Below are positions 1 to 8,736 of a stretch of 38,694 bases of DNA, piece by piece. The translations under genes were made by a program, and so were the position numbers. Position 1 is the stretch's first letter, and every line of letters starts with the position of its first letter. The notes below the pieces were generated by a model. It did no database searches. It was not told the origin of the DNA and worked only from the letters and a program-made list of their open reading frames with translations. Source of the DNA: Anaerolineales bacterium (GTDB lineage: Bacteria > Chloroflexota > Anaerolineae > Anaerolineales > UBA6668). The DNA lies in the NCBI GenBank assembly GCA_020630175.1, contig JAHDBW010000017.1, positions 1 through 38,694 on the forward strand. Reading direction: 5' to 3'.

Positions 1-86
1 TTGTTGAAGCCAATTGCGATTGGGAGTTACTCACAACAGAGTTTGAACAGTTGCTGATTGAGATGAAGAATCAAAAAAGCCGTTAG
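1..86 (+). CDS. 3' end of an unidentified protein
   Basis: An open frame enters from the left edge (first full codon at position 3) and ends at the TAG at 84-86. The visible tail is 27 residues, acidic then basic, ending EMKNQKSR. It is too short to assign. A strong intrinsic terminator starts immediately before and overlaps the stop codon, which supports a real gene end. Confidence 0.5.
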   Translation, partial: VEANCDWELLTTEFEQLLIEMKNQKSR

Positions 87-110
87 CATGGTGCGCTAGC
101 GGCTTTTTTT
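73..110. terminator. Bidirectional intrinsic terminator
   Basis: A stem pairs positions 73-87 with 95-109 (core GCCGTTAGC / GCTAGCGGC, one G-U) around a 7-nt loop, flanked by six A on the left and seven T on the right. It sits between the end of the left-edge gene and the end of the convergent RNase J gene, so it can serve both. Confidence 0.9.
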
Positions 111-139
111 GTTCTAGAACAGAATTAGTTTAAGTGCAA

Positions 140-1777
140 TTACACTTGGTTGATTAGCGCAAAGACTAACGGCCGACGGCGCATTTCCCCATAGAAGAAA
201 TCGCTCACAGTTTGCTCGACGCGTTTGCGCAAGCTGCCGTTGCCCCCGCTTTCAACTTCGCGAACAATGCGTTTCTTTGCATCATTAAACAGCCCTTTTG
301 AGTCACGGACAAAGACAAACCCGCGAGAGATCAATTCTGGATCTTCAATCAACTCGCCAGTATCCATATCTACTAGCATGTTGACAATTACAAATCCGTC
401 TTCGCCAAGGCGATTGCGCTCGCGAAGCACTGCTGGGCCAATGTCACCAATCCCAGTGCCGTCTACATAAATATAGCGGCCGGGCACACGTTCTCCAATA
501 GTCATTGAGCTTTTAGTAAATTCTAAAACGCGTCCGTTTTCTACAGTGGCGATATTTTCAGGCTTGATGCCTACTTGTTGTGCGAGCCCCGCATGTGCAT
601 GCAAGTGGCGCAATTCACCGTGTACTGGTACAAAATATTTTGGACGTAGAATGTTGAGCAACTGCTTTTGTTCTTCACTGTGTGCGTGGCCCGAGACATG
701 AACTGGCAAAATCGGATCATAAATGACACGGGCACCACGTTGGATCAGGCTATTGATGGTGCGGCTGACTTGTTCTTCATTACCAGGAATTGCATGGGCA
801 GACACAACAATCGTATCGCCTTCCATCGCATCAAAGTCGCGATTTTGACCACGAGATAAACGCCCTAGAATTGAGGTGCGCTCCCCTTGAGACCCGGTTG
901 ACATAATAACCAGCTTATCTTTTGGCAGCTTCAGCCCTTCAGAAAGTGGAATGATCACGCCTTCTGGATCTTTCAAGTGACCAAGTTTCAAGGCCAGCTT
1001 GCTATTTTCAACCATGGATGTCCCAACAAGCGAGACGCGACGGCCAAATTGTGCAGCGGCGTTGATAACTTGTTGCACGCGAGAAACCAAAGAAGAGAAG
1101 GATGCAACAATAATGCGGCCTTCTGCGTCTGAGAAGACAGTGCGTAGTGCGCCGTCAATAATAGCTTCAGATGGGGTGTAACCTGGGCGATCTGCGTTTG
1201 TGGAATCAGAAAGCAACGCCAAAACGCCACGACTTGCAAACTCAGAAAGCTTGCCCATATCAGTTGGAATGCCAAGGGTTGGTGTGTTATCTAGTTTGAA
1301 GTCACCGGTGTGGACAACTAAACCTGCTGGTGTGGTGATTCCTAAGCCGCTTGCATCTGGAACGCTGTGACAAACGTTGAAGAATTCAACATCAAATGGA
1401 CCTAAACTAATTTTTCCGCCAGGTTTTACCACGTTGATGCGTGACTTTGCTTGCGAACCTTTCAGTTTGCGTTCAACAACACCCATGGTAAATGGCGTGC
1501 CATACATGGGTACATCTAAGTAGTCCATCATGTATCGCACGGCACCAACATGGTCTTCGTGACCATGTGTAAAGACAATCCCGACAACGCGCTCTTTTTT
1601 ATCGTCCAAATATCCCCAGTCTGGGATGATGTGGTCAATACCAGGCATGTCGAATTCTGGGAACATAATGCCAACATCAACGATGAGGATGTTTTTCCCA
1701 TACTCAACCACGGTCATATTCTTCCCAATTTCGCCTAAGCCGCCAATTGGGATAATGCGCAGTTTCTTTTCTGCCAT
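140..1777 (-). CDS. rnj: Ribonuclease J
   Basis: Metallo-beta-lactamase/beta-CASP RNase of about 545 residues, the usual length for RNase J, a cytoplasmic 5'-to-3' exo- and endoribonuclease acting in mRNA decay and rRNA processing. The zinc-binding HGHEDH motif is at residues 71-76. Further family motifs follow: SDSTNADRPGYTPSE, then HVSGHA and VPVHGE in the C-terminal half. I chose the ATG at 1777 because AAGGA lies 9 nt upstream; a TTG two codons earlier (1783) is also in frame. The gene is transcribed alone from a good promoter at 2084-2112 with a leader of about 300 nt full of hairpins. Whether it is J1- or J2-like cannot be told from a single copy. Confidence 0.96.
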   Translation of the reverse strand: MAEKKLRIIPIGGLGEIGKNMTVVEYGKNILIVDVGIMFPEFDMPGIDHIIPDWGYLDDKKERVVGIVFTHGHEDHVGAVRYMMDYLDVPMYGTPFTMGVVERKLKGSQAKSRINVVKPGGKISLGPFDVEFFNVCHSVPDASGLGITTPAGLVVHTGDFKLDNTPTLGIPTDMGKLSEFASRGVLALLSDSTNADRPGYTPSEAIIDGALRTVFSDAEGRIIVASFSSLVSRVQQVINAAAQFGRRVSLVGTSMVENSKLALKLGHLKDPEGVIIPLSEGLKLPKDKLVIMSTGSQGERTSILGRLSRGQNRDFDAMEGDTIVVSAHAIPGNEEQVSRTINSLIQRGARVIYDPILPVHVSGHAHSEEQKQLLNILRPKYFVPVHGELRHLHAHAGLAQQVGIKPENIATVENGRVLEFTKSSMTIGERVPGRYIYVDGTGIGDIGPAVLRERNRLGEDGFVIVNMLVDMDTGELIEDPELISRGFVFVRDSKGLFNDAKKRIVREVESGGNGSLRKRVEQTVSDFFYGEMRRRPLVFALINQV

Positions 1778-2115
1778 ATTCAATTTTCCTTTTTACTTAA
1801 ACGCTCTGATGGCTTTCAGAACGTAAATTTCTATTATTGGGCAGGTAAGACTCAACTGAATTGAGGGCGATTCCTGTCCATTCTCTCTTTGTAAATCAGG
1901 TTATTTTCAAGACGCATAAAAGTATTAGCCGCAGCTGTTATTCATGCGCTAAATCGTCTTGAAAATTCCGAAAACTCAAATGCTGTGCCAAAAATGGGTA
2001 GGCTCGAACGATTTTGAGGATAAAGAGGATGCTATCAAAATGATAGGGCGAATCAATCGCTTAAACTGTGATTCGCTAGACGCATCGTAACATAATCAAA
2101 ATAGGCTGTCAAAAT
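1778..2115 (-). other. Long structured leader of the RNase J gene
   Basis: Non-coding stretch between the RNase J start and its promoter. On the transcript strand it contains three inverted repeats. One is an 8-bp stem at 2048-2055/2069-2076, at the very 5' end if transcription starts near 2077. The second is a 6-bp hairpin at 2032-2037/2041-2046. The third is a perfect 12-bp stem at 1903-1914/1955-1966 enclosing 40 nt. No open frame of note is present. The arrangement suggests RNA-level control of RNase J, but this is inference. Confidence 0.6.
2084..2112 (-). promoter_or_regulatory. Sigma-70-type promoter for RNase J
   Basis: Read on the minus strand, a perfect TTGACA (-35, positions 2112-2107) is followed after 17 bp by TACGAT (-10, 2089-2084). 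The predicted start is near 2077, giving a 5' UTR of about 300 nt. It lies just after the terminator of the upstream response regulator gene. Confidence 0.75.
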
Positions 2116-2155
2116 AAAAAAGCCGCGTTAGACAGCTGTCTAACGCGGCTTTTTT
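2116..2155. terminator. Intrinsic terminator after the response regulator gene
   Basis: Perfect inverted repeat with arms AAAAAGCCGCGTTAGACA and its complement around a GC centre, with A and T runs on the two sides. It lies 24 bp past the stop codon of the minus-strand response regulator gene and isolates it from RNase J. Confidence 0.92.
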
Positions 2156-2178
2156 GTGTGCGCAGGTGGGTGAATAGT

Positions 2179-2865
2179 TTAGTTATTCGCGAAGCGATAA
2201 CCAACCCCACGTGACGTCAAGATATAACGTGGATTTTCTGGTTCTGGCTCAATTTTCTTGCGCAAGTAGTGCACATACAGTTTTAGGCTTTCATTGGCAT
2301 CACTGTATTCTGGACCCCAAGCTTGTTTTACAAGTTCTGAGCGGGTGAGCACGCGGCCTGCATTGCGGGCTAGAGTAGCGAGCAGATCAAATTCTTTTGG
2401 CGTGAGGTCTACCACTTTGCTGTGGACAGTCACTTCACGATTCATAAAGTTGATGCGTAAGTCGCCATTATCAAAGATGAGTTCTCCTTCATTTTTGATA
2501 TTTGGTTTACGGCGTAGGTGGGCACGGCAGCGGGCAACCAACTCTTGGTTGTCAAATGGCTTTAGAACGTAATCGTCTGCGCCTGAGTCTAGGCCGCGCA
2601 CAACGTCTTTAATGCCGGTTTTGGCTGTCAAGAACACAATTGGCACTTCAGAAAGCTCACGCAAGCGGCGGCAAACTTCCCAACCGTCCATATTTGGCAT
2701 CATGACGTCTAACAAGATCAAATCTGGATGCTGTTGGTACGCGCATTTCAACCCTTCTTCTGGGCTAAAGGCTTCAATTACTTCGAAGCCGTTATGCTTC
2801 AAAATCGTGCTTACGAGCCAAACGTTATTTTCATCATCATCTACTACTAATATTTTCTCTGACAT
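2179..2865 (-). CDS. OmpR/PhoB-family response regulator
   Basis: 228-residue two-domain transcription regulator. The N-terminal receiver domain (about 1-120) has the acidic pair D9/D10, phospho-acceptor D53 (LLDVMMP), T80 and K102 (LKPF), so it should be phosphorylatable. The C-terminal winged helix (about 130-228) has the family signatures LTPKEFDLL and TSRGVGYRF. The start at 2865 has AAAGGA 10 nt upstream. No histidine kinase gene is adjacent, so it is an orphan regulator; the kinase pair at 8737-14381 is the only sensor in the window and could be a partner, but nothing in the sequence proves it. It is monocistronic with its own terminator, and its targets are unknown. Confidence 0.95.
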   Translation of the reverse strand: MSEKILVVDDDENNVWLVSTILKHNGFEVIEAFSPEEGLKCAYQQHPDLILLDVMMPNMDGWEVCRRLRELSEVPIVFLTAKTGIKDVVRGLDSGADDYVLKPFDNQELVARCRAHLRRKPNIKNEGELIFDNGDLRINFMNREVTVHSKVVDLTPKEFDLLATLARNAGRVLTRSELVKQAWGPEYSDANESLKLYVHYLRKKIEPEPENPRYILTSRGVGYRFANN

Positions 2866-3475
2866 GGCGATAAATTCCTTTCACAAACTTCGAAAGATAC
2901 GGATGTAATTATTTGGTCAGCAGAGCCCGATGTGTGTACCGATAAGCTTTACTCTGCATTTCAAATAGGCGCAAAATGCTTGTTTTTCTAACCAATAATT
3001 TTTTTGGTTAGAAATTGTGCTTTCATTGTACACGTTTGTGAGAATGAATCAAGCTTTTTTTGTACAAACTTTGGAAGTTAACCAAAAATTACTATGGTTT
3101 GTTTAAAGCGTACAGCCACCATTACAATACTTGTCACGTTTATTGAGGATATTTAGCTTTTGCAAAGAAAAGGTTAAGATCGTAGCCCGATTTGTCCAAT
3201 GGACCAGTACATAGGGATACTATGGGGTGGAAATTGAGATTCAATAAAGCAAAAGGTTAATACGATTGCTCGCTAATATTTTGTTTGAACAAGTTTTGAA
3301 TGTGGTTTTTAGACATGCTGTCTAAGAAATAAATACAAAACAGACCGTTATTTGGGAGATGGCTCACACTCAATGTGACCTCTACCTCGCAAATAGTCTT
3401 TTGGTACTTGTGTTGGTTTTATGAATTGGATTTGGTTTGTTTGGGTAGAGGTTAATTATTGCTGCTAACTTAGTA
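2866..3475. other. 610-bp AT-rich intergenic region with a leader hairpin
   Basis: No convincing gene. The left part holds the leader and promoter of the response regulator. An 11-bp stem at 2985-2995/3004-3014 (TTTCTAACCAA / TTGGTTAGAAA) lies in the predicted 5' UTR. The right part follows the end of the GGT gene and has an inverted repeat at 3378-3386/3444-3452 (ACCTCTACC / GGTAGAGGT, extendable by two pairs) with a 57-nt loop. That repeat lacks a U-run on the minus strand, so it is not a standard terminator. Nothing recognisable lies between 3060 and 3360. Confidence 0.6.
3025..3052 (-). promoter_or_regulatory. Candidate promoter of the response regulator gene
   Basis: On the minus strand, TTGATT (3052-3047), a 16-bp spacer and TACAAT (3030-3025). 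The predicted start is near 3018, just upstream of the 11-bp hairpin, giving a leader of about 150 nt. Confidence 0.55.
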
Positions 3476-5071
3476 TCAAGCCTTGGCGATGGCCCCACCG
3501 CGCCGAAAATCTCCCGCAGCGGCAAATCCGTCAGTTTTTGTGTATTGCACCACTTGCGCCCCACCAAAGTACATACTTTTTTCTGGCCACTGATTGATCG
3601 CATAGCCATTTGCTTGTAGTTCTGCGATGCTAGCAGCAGGAAAGCCTGGTTCCATTTGTAAAAGATTGTTTTCAAAATGTACGCGTTCAGCAGTAACTGC
3701 GGCTGAAAGGGAACTGCCGTGGTCCACAATGTTATTGAGCACTTGCAAGATTGAAGACCGAATCCGCGTACTACCACCGCTGCCTATGGCCAGCCAAGGG
3801 TGATTATCTTTCGTGACAAATGCGGGTGACATCATCGTTGCTAACCGCTGCTTTGCTGGCATTTTATGAAAGCCAAGCGGATGTAAATCAATTTCACCCA
3901 GCATGTTGTTCAGGCTGACCCCAGTATCCCCAACCAAGTAGCCTGCATTTTCACCAGCAGAGAGCGTCACACTAATAAAATTGTTATGCCGATCTGCAGC
4001 GCTAATGTGTGAGGTGTGCCGTGGGGCGCTATCTTGGGCTTGAGCTGCTGCTGGGCGCTGTTTGAGGTTGGCTGTCAGGGCAGTAATATAAGTTGCCAAA
4101 TGGGCATCCGATAAAAACGCAGCGACTGCCGTTTCTGCTTGTGTGCTAGTTAGCTGTTCCCACGTTGCCCGCGCTTGACTAGTCAGGCGCATCACTTCGG
4201 TTAGCACGCGTACCCGTTTGGCGCTAGAAAAAGCTAGCGGAGCAAGCGGCACTGTATTGAGCAGCTTGAGCGCAAATGCAATTAGCACGCCGCCTGTAGA
4301 GCTTGGCGGTGGCAAGAATACTTGTGTGTCACGGTAGGCCACTTGAATGGGTGTTGTCAGAATAGGTCTATATGCAGCGAGGTCTTCTAAGGTAACGAGG
4401 CCACCATTTTCGGCCTGATCGGCGACGATGGCTTGGGCAACTTCACCCGTCGAAAAAAGCGCTGGGCCTGAGATGGCAAGTTGTTCTAGCGTTTCTGCAA
4501 ATTGCGGCATGGTGAATGTGTCACCGGCCCGTTTCAGGGTGCCATTTGGCGCATAGATCGCACCCAACGCTGGCGTATCGGTAAAAATTTCTACCAGCAA
4601 GCTGAGCATGTAGTCCATCCCTTGCGAGATGACAGCACCGTGCCGTGCAAGCTGGATTGCAGGCTGTAAAACTGTGGCGAGTGGTAACGAGCCTGCTTGG
4701 GCAAGCAATGTTGTTAGGCCACTAACTACGCCGGGTACGGCAACGCTGGCTCTACCAATAAAGAAGGATTGTGTTGTTGCTCCAAAATCCAACACAACTT
4801 CTCGAAAATCACTGTCTGGTTGAATTTTGCCGCTGGGCATCGTGCTAAAGAAGTCTAAGCACTGGACGGTATTTGTGCGGCTATCGTGCCAAGTTGCCAC
4901 ACCGCCCCCGCTAATGTTGACAATGACAGATTCCGCCACGCAGGCCGCAAAAGCAGCCGCGACAGCCGCGTCAATTGCGTTGCCACCGTGCGCAAACATG
5001 GCAGCACCTGCTTGGGCAGATTGCGGATCACCAGCGGCGACAATGCCAGTATGCGTATTTACGGTTGCCAT
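3476..5071 (-). CDS. ggt: Gamma-glutamyltransferase family protein
   Basis: 531-residue Ntn-hydrolase of the GGT family, which cleaves gamma-glutamyl bonds (glutathione and relatives) and matures by self-cleavage into two subunits. The N-terminal half starts TGIVAAGDPQSAQAG. The predicted nucleophile is T353 in HTSHIS, matching the family pattern Thr-[AST]-His-x-Ser at the start of the small subunit. SGGST (431-435) and the terminal GDFRRGGAIAKA are also family hallmarks. No signal peptide or lipobox is visible, so it is predicted cytoplasmic, unlike the classical periplasmic or secreted enzymes. Its ATG lies inside the last codons of the upstream subtilase gene (13-bp overlap), implying translational coupling. 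Substrate is unknown; acylase or hydrolase activity is equally possible. Confidence 0.9.
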   Translation of the reverse strand: MATVNTHTGIVAAGDPQSAQAGAAMFAHGGNAIDAAVAAAFAACVAESVIVNISGGGVATWHDSRTNTVQCLDFFSTMPSGKIQPDSDFREVVLDFGATTQSFFIGRASVAVPGVVSGLTTLLAQAGSLPLATVLQPAIQLARHGAVISQGMDYMLSLLVEIFTDTPALGAIYAPNGTLKRAGDTFTMPQFAETLEQLAISGPALFSTGEVAQAIVADQAENGGLVTLEDLAAYRPILTTPIQVAYRDTQVFLPPPSSTGGVLIAFALKLLNTVPLAPLAFSSAKRVRVLTEVMRLTSQARATWEQLTSTQAETAVAAFLSDAHLATYITALTANLKQRPAAAQAQDSAPRHTSHISAADRHNNFISVTLSAGENAGYLVGDTGVSLNNMLGEIDLHPLGFHKMPAKQRLATMMSPAFVTKDNHPWLAIGSGGSTRIRSSILQVLNNIVDHGSSLSAAVTAERVHFENNLLQMEPGFPAASIAELQANGYAINQWPEKSMYFGGAQVVQYTKTDGFAAAGDFRRGGAIAKA

Positions 5072-7503
5072 TCGATGGCAGCCTCAACTGCGGCGTAAGC
5101 ATTGATTAGGCCGTGGCCAGTGGTGTTGTTAGGCACGCTAATGGCGTTACAACCGGGGTCAGATATATTGCCGGTTAGCGGGGTAGCCGTGTCAATAATG
5201 AGTTGTTCGACCGTGTCAATTTCACCAATCAATGCCGGGTTGGCCGAATACATCAGCGCGACGACACCGGCCACGTGTGGGCCAGCCATTGAGGTCCCTT
5301 CATGAACAGCGTACGTTCCGCCCGGTGCTGCGGAGATAATGTCCTTTCCGGGTGCCATAATATCGGGTTTGATGCGGTTGCTACCATCTACGGTTACTGG
5401 CCCACGGCTACTAAAGCCGGTTGTGTTTTGTTCCCAATCGACGGCACCGACTGAAAATGATTCATCATAAATTGCCAATGGACTGGAGATGGTTTCACAG
5501 TTTGGCCCCTCATTCCCAGCAGATGTGACAATGAAAATCCCCGCGTGGCGCAATGCTTGCGTGCCAACTAAGAGTGAATCCGCATCACAGCCTTCAATTT
5601 CTGGGCATCCCCAAGAGTTGTTGATGACATGCGCGCCTAAGTTTGGGCGACCGTCTGTAAATGGATTCCCGCTGTATGGATACGGCGCAAGCATAAACTG
5701 CATACAGTCTAAATACAGCGCGGGGTTGGCTAGGTTGCGATACAAGTTGCTGCAAGCAAACCACTCGGCCCCTGGCGCCACGCCGACCGTTTCGCCAACA
5801 ATGGTGCCTAGCGTATGGGTGCCGTGGCCGCCTTGGTCATAAGGCGCGATGCTTTGCCGCCAAGGATCAAGCCAAGCGTAATCATGTTTCGTTGGCTGCA
5901 CAACATAAGTTGCGCCCGCTAGATTATTCAATGGATTTTGACGGTAGCTGTTGATCAACTCTGGGTGTTCCCATTCCGCGCCTGAGTCAGATTGCCCAAT
6001 AATTACACCGCTTCCCGTAACGCCTAGCTCATCCCAAACGCGCGGGGCGTCGATCATATGCAGGTTCCACGGAATTTCAGTTGGACGAGAATGTATGCCA
6101 TCCGCACGGTTGAGAATGTCCGGCAACGGCCGCAGGTATGGATTTTCTAAGACACGGTCTACATCTGGATGGCGGCTAAGGTAAAGCCGCATAAATGGTG
6201 ATGCTGGCACCTGAATCGCGTTGATCAAATAATAAGGTTGGTAATCAATTCGCCAACGTTCTAAAAATGTACGTAACTCAGCTTGGTCCGCAACTGCAAA
6301 TTTAGTCAGCTCTTTGTAAGTGGTTTCACGCTTAGTTTCAAAATTTTCAAAGTTGGCAATTGTACTGAGGTCGGCTTGATCAGCCATCACTACAAAGAGT
6401 TGCTCGCCATGAAAGCCCGGCTGACCGCCAAAGAAATATGCGCCAAACGCAATTAGACCTGCGCCTGCGGCTAGGCAGAGCTTGGCTTTTTGCGGCAGTG
6501 TAATTGGGCTGAATTTTTTGAACAAGCTGCCAATGGCTGCCAGTGCTAACGCCAACCCGGCTGTGATGGCTGCGGCGCGCATGGCAAGCGGGAGCGCTTC
6601 ATTTGTTGCTGTGCCAGTGAGCATTAGAAATAGCTCGTCCCCATCAAAGGTAACTAGTATTACTGCGCTAATGATTGCGAGTAGAAGCGTGGGGGCTTTC
6701 AGATTCAAATTGACCTGATCAGCAAGGCGGGTGTACCCCAAGGTTGCGATGAGCCAGCCTAAGGCCGGTAACGCAATAACTAAAATGAGCTGCTGCCCGT
6801 TTACACCTAACCCCAATGCTAAAAGCCGCAGCGTGCCGCCAATGGCTAATGCCAATAGGGCAATATCGCGTTGGCGGGTTGTGCTGCCAAATACTGCAAA
6901 GTCGAGCTTCGTAAGGATCAGGTCGCGTGCGATAAGCGCCAGCACAATGCCAACCATGCCATTCAATAAAACGTCTAGCAGTGAGCCAAACGCGCCATTA
7001 AGTAGCCAAGGCAGGCTTAGTAACGCGGCACATGTAATGGCTATGGCGTATGTTGCTGATTGGGTGGTGCGATTGCTTTGCTGGGTGCGTAATAACAGCC
7101 ACACCATTAGCCCTAGCACCACTTGCGCGACGGCTGTCCACTGGGCTGTGGTGTAGTTAAAGAACCGTAAAGGCAAGAAGATCAGCAGGCTCAATGTGGC
7201 CCACAGCCAAAGCGTAAGGACTGTTTTATAACGTGCTGCTTTGATCAGACGCCTGGCAACCATAATCACGCCAGCTAACACGCCCCATAGCCCGATATAG
7301 CTTAGCGCCGTCCAAATTGGGGTTATTTGGGGTAACTCTTCAATAATAAAGAGCTGCCGCATGACCCAGATTGTGGCAATCCCAATAAACCCCGCCAGCG
7401 CCAAGACGGCACTTAGTACCCCAACCGCAATTTGACCTCGGTGGAGACCGCTTTTTATTGCGCGGGGCGTATCTGTTGTTTGTGGAGCGGATAGATCGGT
7501 CAT
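5059..7503 (-). CDS. Polytopic membrane protein fused to an S8 subtilisin-like protease
   Basis: 814 residues. Residues 24-360 hold about eleven hydrophobic segments. Residues 365-460 resemble an I9-type propeptide region (LFVVMADQADLSTIANFE onward). The S8 peptidase domain runs from about 480 to 814. The catalytic set is intact: D506 (GQSDSGAEWEHP), H560 (GGHGTHTLG), oxyanion N664 (SAGNEG) and S738 (GTSMAGPHVAG). With a basic N-terminus inside and an odd number of helices, the protease would lie outside the membrane; this is inference from a hand count. Subtilases are usually secreted with one signal peptide, so the large membrane module is unusual. No clear ribosome site precedes the ATG. 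It overlaps the GGT gene downstream, so both are probably one unit. Confidence 0.9.
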   Translation of the reverse strand: MTDLSAPQTTDTPRAIKSGLHRGQIAVGVLSAVLALAGFIGIATIWVMRQLFIIEELPQITPIWTALSYIGLWGVLAGVIMVARRLIKAARYKTVLTLWLWATLSLLIFLPLRFFNYTTAQWTAVAQVVLGLMVWLLLRTQQSNRTTQSATYAIAITCAALLSLPWLLNGAFGSLLDVLLNGMVGIVLALIARDLILTKLDFAVFGSTTRQRDIALLALAIGGTLRLLALGLGVNGQQLILVIALPALGWLIATLGYTRLADQVNLNLKAPTLLLAIISAVILVTFDGDELFLMLTGTATNEALPLAMRAAAITAGLALALAAIGSLFKKFSPITLPQKAKLCLAAGAGLIAFGAYFFGGQPGFHGEQLFVVMADQADLSTIANFENFETKRETTYKELTKFAVADQAELRTFLERWRIDYQPYYLINAIQVPASPFMRLYLSRHPDVDRVLENPYLRPLPDILNRADGIHSRPTEIPWNLHMIDAPRVWDELGVTGSGVIIGQSDSGAEWEHPELINSYRQNPLNNLAGATYVVQPTKHDYAWLDPWRQSIAPYDQGGHGTHTLGTIVGETVGVAPGAEWFACSNLYRNLANPALYLDCMQFMLAPYPYSGNPFTDGRPNLGAHVINNSWGCPEIEGCDADSLLVGTQALRHAGIFIVTSAGNEGPNCETISSPLAIYDESFSVGAVDWEQNTTGFSSRGPVTVDGSNRIKPDIMAPGKDIISAAPGGTYAVHEGTSMAGPHVAGVVALMYSANPALIGEIDTVEQLIIDTATPLTGNISDPGCNAISVPNNTTGHGLINAYAAVEAAIEWQP

Positions 7504-7721
7504 AAAAGAAGTTTTTACTTAGGGCTGTTTGGCTGTGTATTTAAACAATTGTATAGCACAGCGCTACCGCACTGCTGAAAAATGATTAGCAGATAAGAAG
7601 TGTAAATTGACAACGTAAGACTTGCCCGCGTGGTGCAGTCTTTAGCGCAGGCTTACTGCACGCGTTGGTGTGGTTGGCCTGTAAACATCGCAGTACACTT
7701 ATTTCAGGAATTTTCATTAGT

Positions 7722-8444
7722 ATGACACTTTCAATGCAACCCAAGAAAAAATCTAGCTTTTTATCTGATCATTGGCAGAAGTTGTTGGCACTCGGATTTT
7801 GGCTGACGCTGCTAGGCGCTTATATCTATTATTCACAAGTCACTGGCCTATCAACGGTCGAAATCTTGCGAAGACTGACCGCGTTTATGATGCATCCAGT
7901 GTTTGGCCCGCTCTTATTTATCTTTCTTTATACGGTCCGGCCTATCTTTTTATTCTCGGCTGGCGTGCTTTCAATTGCCGCTGGGGCATTCTTTGGCCCG
8001 TTAGGCATTTTGTGGGTGGTGATCGGGTCCAACATGGGCGCACTGTTGGCGTATGTCATTGGGCGCTATTTTGGCAAAGGATTGCTAGACGACACGTCTG
8101 AAGAAATCAATCTTGTTAGTAAGTACACCAACCGCATGCGGTCGCGCAGCTTTGAAACAGTTTTCCTAATGCGACTTTTGTTCTTGCCGTATGATTTTGT
8201 GAACTATCTTGCGGGCTTCCTCAAAATTGACTGGAAAGCGTTTTTGTTAGCAACAGCGTTGGGCAGTATCCCAGGCACAGTTGCATTTACGTTGTTTGGG
8301 GCCTCAATCTCTCTTGAAAAAGTGCTCGATGGGGCGCGGCCAGAATTCAACCCGTGGATTTTGGTTTCTGCGGTTGCTATTTTCTTGATTAGCATTGGGA
8401 TTTCGCGCTGGCTACGTAAACGGGAAGAAGCCCGTAGCGCCTAA
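7722..8444 (+). CDS. VTT-domain (TVP38/TMEM64, DedA-like) membrane protein
   Basis: 240 residues from the ATG at 7722, which follows AGGA with a rather long 12-nt gap; the frame is open 19 codons further upstream without a better start. Hydrophobic segments lie near residues 20-40, 60-110, 140-170 and 195-230. The region FSAGVLSIAAGAFFGPLGIL followed by GSNMGALLAYVIGRYFG is the hallmark of the VTT/SNARE-associated fold, whose members act as lipid scramblases or membrane-homeostasis factors. The tail is basic (RWLRKREEARSA). In many bacteria this family is found beside MerA-like reductases; here such a reductase is about 8 kb downstream, not adjacent. The gene is monocistronic with its own terminator. 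Confidence 0.85.
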   Translation: MTLSMQPKKKSSFLSDHWQKLLALGFWLTLLGAYIYYSQVTGLSTVEILRRLTAFMMHPVFGPLLFIFLYTVRPIFLFSAGVLSIAAGAFFGPLGILWVVIGSNMGALLAYVIGRYFGKGLLDDTSEEINLVSKYTNRMRSRSFETVFLMRLLFLPYDFVNYLAGFLKIDWKAFLLATALGSIPGTVAFTLFGASISLEKVLDGARPEFNPWILVSAVAIFLISIGISRWLRKREEARSA

Positions 8445-8467
8445 ACCTTAGCATTGCTGCGGTTTGT

Positions 8468-8501
8468 AAAAGACCAATATCTGCGGATATTGGTCTTTTT
8501 T
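8468..8501 (+). terminator. Intrinsic terminator after the VTT gene
   Basis: The stem AAAAGACCAATAT pairs with ATATTGGTCTTTT around a 6-nt loop (CTGCGG) and ends in a run of six T. It lies 24 bp after the stop codon. Confidence 0.92.
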
Positions 8502-8736
8502 ATTCCCCAAGTCTTTAGCATTGTAAGTCGCGCAAGGTATATGGATTTGTTACTGTAATTTTTTCTACTTGGGAGTATTATCAACACGTTCTTAATATTG
8601 TTACGTATTTTGAATAAATCGAAGTAGTTCCGTATAGTCTAAACAACCAATGAACTTAAACGGCTGTCTGTAATTATTAAGATGGCGGTTTTTCTTTATT
8701 CGAAGGACTGTGGTTTTGCTATACAATGAAAAAATA

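Noticed and set aside
3364-3378. TCACA-N5-TGTGA dyad as a CRP-type site
   Set aside because: The half-sites are in the reverse order to a CRP/FNR site (TGTGA-N6-TCACA), and it lies downstream of the GGT gene, not at a promoter.
3382-3777. 131-residue minus-strand frame at the end of the GGT gene
   Set aside because: It overlaps the well-supported GGT C-terminus in another frame and has no recognisable features.
6731-7156. 141-residue plus-strand frame opposite the membrane part of the subtilase
   Set aside because: Antisense shadow of a hydrophobic region; its composition (Ser, Asn, Pro) reflects reverse reading of Leu/Ala codons.
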